This document shows, in pieces, positions 11,831 through 24,796 of a stretch of DNA of 64,000 nt. The DNA is from Amblyornis subalaris (Eukaryota; Chordata; Aves; Passeriformes; Ptilonorhynchidae), in contig JACAXG010000080.1 in the NCBI GenBank assembly GCA_018881555.1, positions 1,267,314-1,331,313 on the forward strand, in the 5' to 3' direction. Numbering within the stretch: position 1 is the first letter of the stretch; each line of letters opens with the position of its first letter. The notes under the pieces are model-generated. The model had not been told where the DNA came from. It ran no database searches and saw only the letters and a program-made list of their open reading frames with translations. Both the position numbers and the translations under genes were made by a program.

Positions 11831-14800
11831 GCCCTTGGTCTCAGGCGNTTATTGGGGGTGTTGGATTGCGCCTTGTTAATGTTGGCCCTCTCATCCGGAG
11901 TCTGGGACCGCTGCGAGGCTTGGATGAGGCAGAGGATGCAGGACATGANGGAGACGTGGGGAACCTTATCCCTGCATCAGGCTCGTAGAAATTAGAGACG
12001 TTTCTTAGTTCATAAAACTTGGAGATGAAGGTAGTGGAACCTGCATATTCCCTAAACAGGAATTANGTTCTTTCAGTGGAATTACACCGAGACAATTTCA
12101 GCAATATGTGGTCATGATCAATCCAGTTTTAAAATGGTGACTCAAAATGTTGGCCGGTGCTGATTCTTGAATTGNTTATGTTAAAGAAGCCAAAACCTTT
12201 GAACTTCAACTGTTGGAGAGTAGGTAGAGCAAGGTGTTTGGGATATTTTTTTTCCTTTGAAGGAAATAGCAGAGGTATTGATGAAAATATGCTGCATCAG
12301 GGATTGGGATAAATTACTAAATTTTTCCTTAAAGAATACAACTTAAAATGTTGACCCTTTTTAAATAGAATTAAGTGGTGAGGTGGATTTGCCATATTAA
12401 CCCACTTCCCAGCACAGAAAGGGGAACTGGCTGTGAATTATGGACAGATTTGCTACCTGAATATCTGCCTCTGTAAGGATTTCCTTGATTGCTGAACAAA
12501 GCCAAAGGCTCATTATAGCACTTTTAATGATGAGATGAGAGGAGAATGTTGACTCTGAGATTCATTTTGGGAGTGATTTAGGAGGCAAAAACTGGAAATT
12601 TTGAAAGTAAGGGTATGCCTTTATAAGCAATAGGTAGTAGATTTGAGAGGACTGGTGATTGAAGGCTCTGTGGGGGATAAAAAGTATTATTTAGTTACGT
12701 ATCTTTTTAAATCCATGTAAAAATACTATTTATTAGCCACTCGTATTGTGTTTAATAGTTGATAGCCAGATAACATCAACTGAACAGATTAACTTGTTAA
12801 GAAGAAAAAAGAGTTGGCTTTCACTTGTGCCCTGAGAATGAAGGAAGAGAGGCTGTTGCTTTATGCTGGTGGGTGCAGAGGGAAGTGAATTCTTGTGTAT
12901 GGTAATCAGAGTTTAAGTATCTTAAAAGCTGATATGAACACAGATGTTCCTCAATTGAATTACAAGATCTTTTTAAGGAAAACAAAAAAGACTGTGCAGG
13001 TTAAAAGGAGACAGGGAAACAGCTTTGAAGGTAAAAATATTCTATTTAATGTCCTGCCTGTCTGTTTCTCTCCAGGGCATCACACCTACACATTGTGGGT
13101 ATGTAGGAAAGTTTGGCTTGTCGTGCCATGCTCAGTTACAAAAATCAATTAAATCTTATGTAGCCTATTTGGACAATGTGTGCATAGCACAAACTGTATC
13201 TTACATCTTTTGCAGGTTGATCAGGTTAGAGTCTTTTTCTCAATTTCTTGTAAATATTTTTAATTGGAGTAATTTGTACTCACTGCCATTGAACTATAGC
13301 CTTGGTTTTGTTGTCTTAGTTTAGGAGAAATGTTTTTTAAGAGTTTTTTTACATGCATTTAAATGTCTCAGGTGCTTTGGTGCTCCTTTCTCCCTTTCTG
13401 CCTCATGTAGATGTTTGCTTTGCATGAGCTTGCTTTAAATTTAACTTTTTTCCCTGTAGGTATTGCAGAAAGCATGATCTCAGTTCTTCTGGCTTGTTCT
13501 GTTAATAACATACCTGAATACTTGGCAAGACCCCATCATTCAGTGAGTGCTGAACAGCTCCAGGTTTCTTTGGCTACCCAAAGGAAATATAAAATTAATT
13601 AGCAACGTAATTTAGGTTTTTACCTGCCTTGTAAAAGTGCACAAATGTTTGTACTATTTAGAGGCTTCTGGCTGCAATCCTGTTCTCCTGTTTGAGGATA
13701 TCAAATGCTCAGAAATNCAGCTGAATTGCTGAAAAGTTGACAATTAGTACTGGAGATTCTCCTAAAGTCTTTCATTGCCCATGTATTCATTTGTATGTCA
13801 ATTGGCTTTTGAGGGGAAGTAGATACTAAAAATTGAAGGCTTTTTTATTAAAAATTGCATTTTTAATACTGTGACTGATGTTTTCCTAGCTGAGGACATT
13901 GGCTGCCTTGAAATTGCATCAGATTTTTTACCATCAGGTCCAAATTGTTTCGTGTTTTATAAAATAAATGTCTCTTTTNGTTGATGAAATGCTTCATTTT
14001 TTCATCTCGGTGGGGTAATAAAGCTCCATCAACGTTTTTCGTTTATATCATGCTCTGATTCTTGAATTTTGATGGGAATTTATCCCTTGGAGAAANTGAC
14101 AGGAGAATCTAATTCCCTGATGGCCCTTTGTACTTACACTTCATTTATCTCTGTTATCTAAGTGTTATTTCCTGGGGTTTAGCTGATTTTTGTAGTGGTA
14201 TAGCAAGATGATACAATCTTTCCTATCTTCCAAAGTTCCTTAATCTGATTTTCAGGAAGAAATAGTTCAGGCTGCGTTTTATTTCCTTGGCAGGGGACCA
14301 GCTTTAACTGANGACATGTGTCCAGACAGCAGCTGGTCCATAAGATGCTGAGCAAGAGCTGACTCAAGCCCTTCGTTGGGGTGACACACGCTCTCCCAGC
14401 TCCCGCTTTCCAAGGTTGCATGGTAACCAAAAGGTCAAACTTATTCCCTCAGCAGTGGAAATCAAATGTAAGTTCACAATCCCGAGTATTTTTCATTCAT
14501 CAAATCCTTCAGGGCCCATTCACTGGGGGTGTACGTGTCCGGAACTCTGCCTTTCCAAGATCCCTCTGTACAGCTGGGCGGAGGTGAGGGCTGCGTGCAC
14601 TTGAGCCAGATGAACATCCACACCTATCCTGATGGCTCCACACACAACTGCAGCTTCCTTGCGAGAGAGTGGAGCCTTCCAAGTGTTTTTTTGGCTGTTG
14701 CTGTTGAAAGAGGGTTATTAGGTGTACATGGACATGAGGAAAAACCCCTTTAAAGGAAGGTACAGCTGGTGGTGTCCTACTAGTGCTCCTAGCACTGGCT

Positions 14801-14934
14801 GAGGGTAGGGTTTGATTAGCTGGGGAAAATGTAAGAGAATCTGTTTTCTTTTCTGACAAACTCAGTGATTGGTAGGATCAGTGAAAAGCAGGCTGAAACA
14901 CTCTAACCTACAATTAGAAGGGCCATGAAGGTGA
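11831..14934. other. unique AT-rich non-coding DNA
   Basis: No gene recognised. A strong pyrimidine tract and acceptor ('cttttttccctgtag') ends at 13459 and is followed by an open plus-strand frame to a stop at 13602, which could be an exon but matches no family I know. Otherwise the DNA is AT-rich with scattered polyadenylation-like hexamers and no repeats I can name. Confidence 0.55.
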
Positions 14935-15364
14935 NTAGAGGGATTAGAACACTTCTCTTATGAGGAAAGGCTGTGAGGGCTGGAGTTCTTCAGCCTGGAG
15001 AAGAGAAGGCTCCAGGGGAATTTGTTGCAGCCTTCCAGTGACTGAAGGGGTTCCAAGAGAGCTGGACAGGGACTTTGGACAGAGGTCTGTAGTGATAGAG
15101 CAAGGGGAAATGGTTTTAAACTGACAGAGGGCGGGGGTAGATCAGAGATGAGGAATAAATTCTTGGCCGTGAGGGTGGGGAGGCCCTGGCACAGGCTGCC
15201 CAGAGAAGCTGTGGCTGCCCCATCCCTGAAAATGTCCCAGGCCGGGTTGGACAGGGCTTGGAGCAACCTGGGATAGTGGAGGGTGTCCCTGCCCATGGCA
15301 GGGGGCTGGAATGAAATGATCTTTAGGGTCCCTTCCAACTCAAACCATTCTGTGATTCTGTGAT
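14935..15364 (+). mobile_element. CR1 LINE 3' portion, best-preserved copy
   Basis: This roughly 430-bp copy covers the end of ORF2 and the 3' UTR. In the frame starting at about 15148 the translation includes RNKFLAVRVGRPWHR followed by LPREAVAAPSL and then LDRAWSNLG before a stop, which is the usual CR1 ORF2 C-terminus downstream of the reverse transcriptase domain. The 3' end reads 'gtcccttccaactcaaacc' and then two 'attctgtg' octamers at about 15346-15362, the CR1 terminal signature. The copy is 5'-truncated and cannot move itself. The clean octamers and intact short frame suggest a younger insertion than the other copies here. Confidence 0.95.
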
Positions 15365-18300
15365 AATAAATAGCTCCTTTTCTCTGCTTTTTCACCAGTG
15401 TTTTCATATTGACTCATGTCTCACACAACTGTAAAATATTTGATAATAAGATCCAGCGCACCCAGAGAGGTTTTGAAGTTCTTTTTAGAACATGGTTACC
15501 TAAGAAGTTTATAGTCACTTTTCTGTGGTCGTGATTCAGTAGCTGATCCCTTTTTATTTAAATGTGTGTTTAGTATAACTCCATATGCCTGCTACGGTCC
15601 ATTTAAAAAGATCTGGGTCTGCCCATTCTAGTTCTAGGGAGTTCCAACTTTAATAAAATACACAACTGGTTACAAAATGCATTACTTGTGGGTCCCATGA
15701 AAAATTTGGAGTGTTTGTTTGTTCCAGAACTGTCTATTTATGTTTTGGGATAGATAAAAATTTGAAATTTTTATGTAGAAGGCAAAAACGGGTCCATTTC
15801 CTTAGATCAAAATGGAGGGTATTGATGTATGATAATGTTGCTTTTACATTTTTCGGTCACCCACGGTGAGAAAAATGAAATGAGTAAAAGGGACAGTCTG
15901 TGGTTAAGTACATGAATTATACAGTCACAAAAGTAAATACCTGACATTTATTCTCCGTTGCAAATAAGATCAACAAATACAAGTTCATTATTTTTGNCCC
16001 AAAATGTGTTAGATTGGCTCTGAAGTTACCAGGCTGTAAAGTTATGCTGATAAATGCCTTTTTGCTGTCCAATTGCCCCAGCATTCCACTTGGCAAACCT
16101 CTTGTGTTTTGTTCCTCACAGTAATACAGAGGTGAACTATATCTGAGTGTATTTTTTTCAGTTTTAAAGTCAGAAAAACACTTGCCCAGGTGTTGATGTA
16201 ACTGTCTGTTGTTAATGGTAACCCCCAAATAAAAAAGATGGGAGACAAGCAGTAATCATCTGTGACTTTTGGCATTGCATGAGGAGGATTCAAACTTTAA
16301 AAAATGGCTTCACTTCTTTCTTGCCTTCTTAAATGTATAATTGAATCAAAGTAAATATTACAAAGATTAACCACATTTTCCATGTGAATGAATGTGCCCT
16401 ACATTCGGAAACATTTTCTGGTTTGATATTCCCTTGTGATCAATGTTTAAGTGAAAACCCAGTGCCCTGCCTTGCTTCTCACGTGCATTGCCATGGATGG
16501 TGTGGCACAGGCACTGNGGGAAGCACGAGTTCAATGCCAAACTCGTGTGCTCTTACTGAAGCTAAAAGTGGGTGCCCTCAAGCACTGAAACCTCCCATGG
16601 ATCTGCAAAGGGCTTTTGCATGGATAATTTCAAGTCTTTGGCAAATGGAATAATGGGAAATCTTTTGCCAAAGGATGAGAAGTCGTTGCACCTGGGTCTC
16701 TCGAGTGTCTTTTGGGCAGAGGTTGTCACTTCAGCAGAAGGAAATTTATGATCACATCTAGAATTGTTCCATTGCTTCCGTTCACTCTGTATCTTTATGG
16801 AGATTCTTCCACTTTTGAGTGTTACCATAAAGGAGGAACTTGGAAGCTGAAGGCAGGGCTGACACCCTTCCTTTTTAGTAGTAAAATCTGCAAACAATGC
16901 AGTGTGTTCTATATACACAAAAATTATACACACATTGTTCAGTGATGTACTCCCTGGTGGCACTGCCACATTCCCAGACACTCGTCCAGGATTGTACAGC
17001 TTCCAGCCCTAGACAGTACCTCACCAGGTGCCAGATCAAACATCCCCATGTTTCCTTTCTCTTTGGAACCCTTCATCCCCCAGGAAAAGCAGCAATATTC
17101 AGTCTCCTGTGACAGACGGTCTAGACGAGTTTTGCTGACACCAGACCATTTCTCCAGTGGCCTCTCATCTTCCTGCTCACTTCAGGCTGCTGTTGCTCTG
17201 TTTGACATTTGTGAATGTGCAACATTCTCCTGCCAGAAGTCTCGGTGTCTTCTGCACGGTGCTGTTCTCTCCTTGGTCTTGGGAGCAGAAAACAGGAGTA
17301 ATATTTCTAAAGCGTGTCCGTCTCCTCCATGCCAAAGCAACAGTTGCCTGTGTTTATCCAAAGTTTATTTCACTGCCTTGTAAAATACTTGTTTTAAGCA
17401 GCAATGGGCTTTCAACACCACAGATCAGCTGAACTTTGCTGCAGATTCTGGTCAGAATTTGGCCTGCTCTATGTTTTCTATTTGGTCTAAAGTACAAGAG
17501 ATCAGACTTTCAGAGAAATGTTAAACTTGTGTGTATGTGCACATGTGTTTTCTTGCTAAAGTACTAATGATTAAAAAGAGCATTTCTGACAGCAGGAAAG
17601 TTTTGTGTTACAGGATATTTTTGTGTAGCAGTCTCCTTCACCTGATCTGTGGTAATTCACTCCAACCTGAAGCACTGCAAGCACTGACAATCTTTGGAAA
17701 CATTTCTAAGCACCTTATCCTCTATTTTGCTGTAGGCTTCTAACTCAGGCTATTTTCTTTCTGCTTGCAGGCCCTCTGTCTCGTGTCTTAATCATCTTCT
17801 GTTCCCTTAGGCTGGAAGCTGAGTCCAAACCTCAGTCTGAGCTCTTGGACAGGTGTTGTGCCTGGAGGTTCGGATGGCACACAAGTGAAAAGCTATATGC
17901 TCTTAAAAGTGGCCATGGACTTCACGCTGCATTTTGGTCCCAAGCTGTATCAGATATTTCCACCCACTTTTCAGTTTCCCAAGATTCTTATGGGATTCTC
18001 ATTTTTGTAGCTGCTGTGGGCATAGTTTTTTAGCTCTTACATAGTGCTTCAGCAAAATGCTTCCCCAGAAAAGGGAGCAGAGATCCCTGGGACAATCATT
18101 TTTCAAGACTTTCATCATTCCATGGAAATACAGCTTTCCAGTGATGAGCTGAGACCTGATGGCGGAGGTAAAAACAGNGAAGAGTTTTTAAAAATACCTT
18201 TCTGTGATCTAGGATTGTGGCTTTTTAATTCCNTCAGTAATTTCTTAGGGGTTGCCAGGCTCTGTACATTAGGTAGCCTTATCTTAGAACAGGTCAGCAC

Positions 18301-21300
18301 TTCAGTACAGCAAGATAAGTGATTCATCCACTGATACTGATTGTGGTTAAACATCAACTCGTGATGTTTGACTGATGTGCCCTTCCACAGTGCTCACAGA
18401 TGTGGACATTGCCATGATAATGCCCAGGTGTTTGGCTAAGCTTAGAGCAGGGATCCCACCAACAGAAGTCCCTCACAATGCAGTTCAGTCCTAGAATCAG
18501 TGGGAGGACAGACCCTGTGTCTCTGGGTTTTCTNGTGTCCTGTCATCTACAATGTATTTTAAAAATCATAAATAATTTTCTTTACTATCAGAATAAAGAT
18601 CTGTAAGTGACTGAATAACATTGTGTGAACCTAANAAATCTTCTTGCTTTCTACTGCTTTTGGTGGTGAAGGCCTTCTCTCTGCTGGATTTAAAGAGCAA
18701 TTATACTCAATGTGACTGAAAAATACACTTTCCAAAGCTTGGAAAGACTGTAAGTAGACAGGTACATCCCACTTTTCTTGTGCTGCCTGTTCTAGCCCCC
18801 TATACTTCTGGAATTGTATATTGTAAGATCCCTTTTTACATATCTTTTCCTTGTAAAAACCTTTTACTGTAAAAGAGGAGATAAAGTTCTGGTAAATATA
18901 CCTGCTACTTCCAAGTAACCAAAGTCATTAAAAAGTCAAGAGGCCTTTTATGTAACTCCAGTCTAATTTGCTTTCCCTGTTCACCCTCTCTTCTGAGCTG
19001 CTCTAATGAAGCCAACACCCATATCCCCTAAAGCAGGGTGTGCATAGTAGCTCGGGGTCCCAGACACNGAGCTCCAGAATGTATTTTTCCAGCAGTCTTG
19101 GATTTGCCTGGCTGGCTTCTTAGCTGGCCTCAGCTCAGGCATTTTGGCTGGCTCCACTGCTGGCTGCTCTCTGAACTCCCAGAGGGTCTGATAATGGGGT
19201 CAACTCGCTCCTTGAGATACCATTTGCCTTTTTAACGGAGCTCAGATGGAAAAGAGTTTGCACTATTGCACCAGTGAACTGTGGTTAATACTGGGAATCA
19301 TACGGGGGAGAGCAAAGAAATCAGCTGAGCTCCTGGAAGTTGGTGTGGATGTCAACATGTAGCTCGTTAGTGTGTCTCATTTCTAGACAGTCCTGCTTGT
19401 CCTGGTGGGGACTCCAGGGCTTTCCCTTGGCAGGGTTGGCAGAACACTGTGCCTGAATCCTGCCCTCAGTGTTCCTCTCACTCCTGCTGAAAAGAACAGC
19501 ATCAGCAGGAAAATCTTTTAAAACCTTTTAAAAGGCCTCTGACTGCTGGGTACCACCACTGTGTGGTAGAGACCAAGAAACAGTTGTGTTGTAATGAGGC
19601 TGTGCAATGAATAAATGCTCCCAGCCCCTTCTTCCAAAGGAGACTGTGCTACATCCAGGTTCTGACGGTTCTTTCTGCAGAGGGTACGTTCTGTATGTGA
19701 TGCATGTAGCTCTACTGCTTTGCATTAGTTCTTATTTTAAAGGAAGTTTCAGTTGCTAGGGCTGGGCAGATGGACTAAATGAATAAATGATGGTGTTTCA
19801 CGGCACATCAAGACTGAGATCTCTCTTGGGGCTCATATTTGTGTGTTTTGCAGAAAGGCAAATTGACAGAACTTGGGTTCAGGAGANTCTAGATCTGAAA
19901 AGCTAAGGGGCTGAAATTGTGAGGAATTTCTGATTCAAAATAGTGTTCTGGCCCTTATTGAAGGTCCTACTTTGGAATTGCCCCCATTCAGGTGTCATTC
20001 CATATTTCTTTACAGTTGGCACTACCTAGTCCGACTTCTAACGGGATTTTTGTAAAAGTGTCTGAGACTTGCATCCATCCTAGAGATATTTTACTGCTCA
20101 ACACCAACTTAAAAGTAAATTGTGGCGTAAATNAATCTAATTGTTTGCTCAAGCTGGATTTCAGGTTATTGAAGGAGCTGGGAAAGAACCCAGAACTCTG
20201 GATTTCCTCTGCACTCCTCATTTAGGTCTGCATTATCAATACTGTCATGATTTAAACCAGGGGCGAGCAGACTCTTGGCCAAACTGAGCAATGATGTAAA
20301 TGGATGAAATGAATTCGCATTGTTTGATGCACGGAGGGAGCTGGTGGTTCGATGGACAAACCCTTTAACTGGAGAGGACGTGTTAGGGAGAAGTCGATCC
20401 CAACTGTTGTTCTTTCCGGTACAGCGGATGCTCGGAAAATCTGCAGTGCCATGAATGGAAGCCTACCCTGGCACCCTCCCCAGCGAGGGGTGGAGGTGGA
20501 ACAAAAGGAAACTCCACATTTTATAGATTCAGAGAGCCACTACAAAGGCAGAAAAATATTTTGACTCTGACTAAGTAAGGTCTCTGCACGGCTCAAATGA
20601 TCTCCCAGGAATTAGAAGCTATGCTGAGAAATCTGGGAACAACCCTGAGAAGGTCACTGGTCCTTTTTCAGGCTAATAATTTCCAAACTATTGCATTAAC
20701 CTTTTTACCTTTATCTAAAGGTCAGCAGAGGTAAAATATTTGTGAAGATCTCCTATGAAAATACTTTTTTTTTAATGGCTCATTTTCCCCTCCTTAGCAC
20801 GGAATACTGGTTGGAAACATCTAGTCATATGTTGGATAAAACCCCACTTCATATTCTCAGCTCTCTGATCTTATTCCTTTCAATTTTTAAAGCTCTTCTG
20901 GATAAGGTTCTACACTGTATAAAATCATAACTCATTAAGATTAAAAAGAACAGGCTTCAAGCATACAGATTAATCTTTTTTTTAATATTAAACTTACGTC
21001 TAGCAAAGAACTACAACAGAAGGGTTGGAGAGCGAAATTTGCCCAACCCTTTGGGACTCTTTTGAGCCACTAAATTTTAAAGAAATCTGCTACATATCTG
21101 CTTTGGAAATTTTTCTATGTGGTCCAGCTCTGGAAAAATGCTGTTGGTTATGGATGGCTTTGCTTTTGCATTTTTTTTTGGTATGAGTGCTGTTGANTGG
21201 AGACTCATAAATGGAGACTTATCAGTTGCTTGTAATTTATAGCAGGTGAACGATTGCTCACCACAAGCGTGTTTAAAAGAATAAACAAGAACATGACTTA

Positions 21301-22047
21301 AATATCACTTATTCAAGATACCCTTTACGTGCTCAGCCAAGATCATCTTTTCTTGCCTTGTTTTTCCATCTCTCTCTTTTTTTTTTTCTTAACTATGGTG
21401 TTGTGCTGGGCAAGGGTTAGTGGAGTTCCTGAGCATTACACCCTCTGCTGCTTTTTCCTGCCAAGGAACAGCCCCTCCCTATCCAGTGCTGCAGCAGCTT
21501 CATCCATCTAATACAGCTGCAACATTGCCTGGTGCTTAAAGTGCAGCACAGGCTCATTATTTGTATTTTTTCCTTATTAGTCCTCGATATTATTTAAACA
21601 ACTATCTCAGTTTTCCCATGATAAATATTTCCATCTTCTGGAGCATTAAAGAGTTTAACTGATCCACAGAGCTCTGAAGAAAGAGATAAAGGCAAAATTT
21701 TTGTAAAGGTAGAAAGACCTCTCATAGATTTCTTTATGTATCTCACTTCCTTTGGGAAGTGCTGCTCTATTCTTATTTACTAATGTCAATAGTGGCAAAA
21801 GTTTCGCTGATTCTTTACCTAAACCATGCCATAGTGCTGCAATCCAGCAGGAAGGTGCTGGGGGGAGAATAAAGTGCTCAGGTCCTGCAGGAGCTCCGCC
21901 TGATGTGTGGCGCTCCCAGAAACAGCAGAGCCTTGAGACTGGGAATCTTGAACAAAGCCAAGTATCAGCCCCAGCAAGCGTGGGAATGGGTAGGGTAGGC
22001 AGCCTGGCTGGGTCATGTGCAGATGGTGTTGAGTGTTGACTATCTCA
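15365..22047. other. unique non-coding DNA
   Basis: No gene recognised in nearly 7 kb. A possible 42-bp exon (17811-17852) sits between 'ttctgttcccttag' and 'acag|gtgttg' and would encode LEAESKPQSELLDR, but the donor is weak. A 9-bp hairpin occurs at 21020-21051. A run of T (about 10) lies at 21379-21388. Open frames are under about 150 codons and overlap on opposite strands. The DNA reads as intron or intergenic. Confidence 0.55.
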
Positions 22048-22485
22048 GAATCAGGGAATATCCTGAGTCGGAAGGAACCCACCAGGATAATCCAGACCAG
22101 CTCCTGTCCCTGCCCAGGACACCCCAACAATCCCACCCTGTGCCTGGGAGCATTGTTCAAACACTCCTGGAGCTCTGGCAGCCTCGGGGCCATGCCCATT
22201 GCCTGGGGAGCCTGTTCAGTGCCCACCACCCTCTGGGGGAAGAACCTTTTCCCAATATCCAACCTAAACCTCCCCTTCATGCTGATTCCTTGAGTCCTGT
22301 TGCTGGTCGTGAGTGAAGAGATCAGTGCTGCCCCTCGGGAGGATGTTGAAGACCACAATGAGGTCTCCCCTCAGTCTCCACTTCTCCAGCTGAACCAACC
22401 AAGTGCCCTCAGCCACTCCTCATAACACCTCTCCGGACCCTTCCCTATCCTCGTGGCCTCCTTTGGATGCTGTCTAATGGCTTAA
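22048..22485 (-). mobile_element. CR1 LINE 3' portion with ORF2 remnant
   Basis: On plus, 'tcagaatcagggaatatcct' followed by 'gagtcggaaggaaccc' is the reverse complement of a CR1 3' end, so the copy is on minus. A minus-strand frame running down from 22358 includes ISSLTTSNRT and GRFRLDIGKRFFPQRVVG, matching the conserved CR1 ORF2 C-terminal block (R-F-R-L-D-I-x-K-x-F-F). Further upstream on minus, the text around 22340-22450 matches the preceding ORF2 region. The 3' wording ('gaatatcctgagt') differs from the copy at 14.9 kb, so it belongs to a different CR1 subfamily. It is 5'-truncated and inactive. Confidence 0.92.
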
Positions 22486-24177
22486 AGTCTCTTTTATATT
22501 GTGCTTTGCCATTCTACAGCTCTGAACACAAGGGCTGGTGAAGTTACTGTCCAGCACTGGGAATAACCTCTTAAAACATGAAGCTGTTGGTTTTTGTGGC
22601 TTGTCAGAGGGATGCTGCGGAGGGTGCTGCTCAGCTACCCTGGCTGTTGGGGTGTCTGCCACACCTCTGCTCTCTGACTGAGCTTGAGGAGGAACNTCCA
22701 CCAAAATGATTCCCCAGCCAATGGAGCAGTGTGTGAGCTAAACAGGAGCCCAAATCCAGCCTTCAATTAAAGACAAGGCTAAATGCAAGATCTTTTCAAG
22801 GAGGAAAAACTACCCCAACTGCCAGGTATCACCCTATGGATTGTTGTTGAACTTGGAAATCCATCCTGCTGTTCTTCGCCCAAGAAGGCTCAAGGAGACA
22901 AACGGAGGCAGTTCCTGGGGTCTGGCTGGCTGCCGAGGGTAGCGAGCACTCACAGCACCTCTGCACCTCTGAGCATGGCAAGAGCTGCCTCAGCACAGAG
23001 GCTTCATCTCCTGCTCCTTANGCAGTGAGCCCAGCCCCGCACGTAGGGGACAGCGTTTTGTGTCCAAGCTGGAGGATATTTTCTGTACATACCCTGACAG
23101 TAAAGGCAGGGTGTTTGCTGTCCACTCTTAGTTATTATCTGGCAGCGTCAAGTGGAAAATACTAATAACATTAAAGGCTGTGAAATTACAATGTTTTAAT
23201 AGGCCTTAACCTTTTGCAGTGTGACACCCTTTTAATGCTTTGATTTTTAACAGCAAAGGCCAATTTTTCCCTATTATGTTTTGTAAATTGCTCCAGCTGT
23301 GGGGCATTATTTATTTATTTATTAGTGATCCTCCATTGCTAACAGGTACTTAGACTATAACCCAATTTTAGATCCCCAAAAAAACCTGATTTAATTTACC
23401 TTGTGGTCACCACAGCAACTGTAGTACTTGNCATTAACAAGGTTAAGGAAGGAATTCCATTGCCTCAAGTGTTCATTCAAGAATTGGGAAAACTTTTCTA
23501 ATAACAGAAACGTGTAATTGCCAACCAATGACCCGTAAAACCAAAGAGTAGACATTGAGAGAGGAAAACTACAGGAAGAATGGGATGGGATGGAGGAGCA
23601 GATCTGGGAAGGGAGAAGCGGAGAAGAGACCAAGTGAGGCAAAACAGCAGAAGGGAAGTGGGGGTTCTTGTTGTGCTTAATCAGATGAGAGTTCTAATTA
23701 GCGCATCATTTCTATGCTGGTAGGAAAAGGGTAATAACAGATGTTCCAGCAGGCCTTCCTCAGGGAGAACAGGAAACCTGGGGGAGAAAAGGGGAGCAAA
23801 AAGATCTGCAAAAAGTTTCTAAATATGCCATGGGCTTTTTTTCTTTCAGGCTACATTTTACTTAGAAAGCCATTTCCTCTCCTCCTTTTCTGTCTGCCTA
23901 CCAGAACCGCAGGATGCTCAGTTACCAATGGGAGAAGAAAAGATTGCAGTACCTTTCATAAAATTTTATAGAATTGCAGTTTGGTGTTTTGTTCTAAGCT
24001 AATTCACAGCTCAGCAGTCTAGTCTTTCTTCAAATATTCTGTAGCTGATTTCCCATAAGGAAACCTGCAAATTGTATAACAGGGATTTGATTCCCAGAAA
24101 TTAATATTATGATCTCTTGTGCATAAAACAGGCCTTAATATTGCACANGTGGTTGAAGTGGCCTCTTTTAGAAGCAC

Positions 24178-24193
24178 TTTGGTCTAGACTGAA
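24178..24193 (+). repeat. left arm of 16-bp inverted repeat
   Basis: The sequence tttggtctagactgaa is the exact reverse complement of 24781-24796. The central gtctagac is itself palindromic. Homology does not extend outward or inward by eye, and no target-site duplication is evident, so a transposon origin is unproven. Confidence 0.8.
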
Positions 24194-24780
24194 GTACTCC
24201 ATGTAATGGAGGCCTTGACACATTCCTTGGTAACCTGTCTGTGAAAAACTTCCATCTCATTTCTAGTTTGAATGCAAGGACTTGAGCATTTGCTCTTGTT
24301 ATACCTTTGCTAAGTTCAGGATGANTTATTCTTTCCTTATCAAGTAATTCTGAAACACTGTGTTCAAATTTTTTACTTTTTGTTTTCACTGATAAACTGA
24401 ACAGATCAGGAACTTTCAGGTCCTTTATCAGGTATATTTCCCTGAAGTTTTTCTCTTTGTTAAAGCTCCTTTCAAGTATGGATGCACATTCTATTACAGC
24501 AAAATAAAATGTACTTCTCTTAGGAGCAGATGACTTCAAGAGGCAAAGCAGCAATAAATGTTATGATCNTGGGTCTGGAGAAAGTGAAATTTCCCCATAA
24601 TGTGGTGAAAGTGAGGAATGTTTGAACCTGTTTCTGTGAGTGGCAGGGTTGTGTTGATGGCTTATTCCAACACGTGGTCGAGTCCTGCCAGCAGCTGTGA
24701 CCTGCCGTGGGCAGGCCCCACTCTCAGCCCCTGGGAGATCATCAGCCTTTCGGATCTCTGTGGAAAATTCAAGGGTCGTG

Positions 24781-24796
24781 TTCAGTCTAGACCAAA
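24781..24796 (-). repeat. right arm of 16-bp inverted repeat
   Basis: The sequence ttcagtctagaccaaa pairs perfectly with the arm at 24178-24193. The span from outer edge to outer edge is 619 bp. It could be terminal repeats of a short non-autonomous DNA element or a chance pair. Confidence 0.8.

Noticed and set aside
14958..15407. 149-codon minus-strand open frame
   Set aside because: It is the antisense of the CR1 copy at 14935-15364. The sense strand carries the recognised ORF2 remnant.
21020..21051. 9-bp hairpin (aagggttgg / ccaaccctt)
   Set aside because: Stems of this size with short loops are expected several times by chance in 64 kb. No miRNA-like length or flanking structure.
21819..22358. 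179-codon minus-strand open frame as a host gene
   Set aside because: Its N-terminal half is CR1 ORF2 C-terminus and 3' UTR; the remainder is read-through into flanking DNA.
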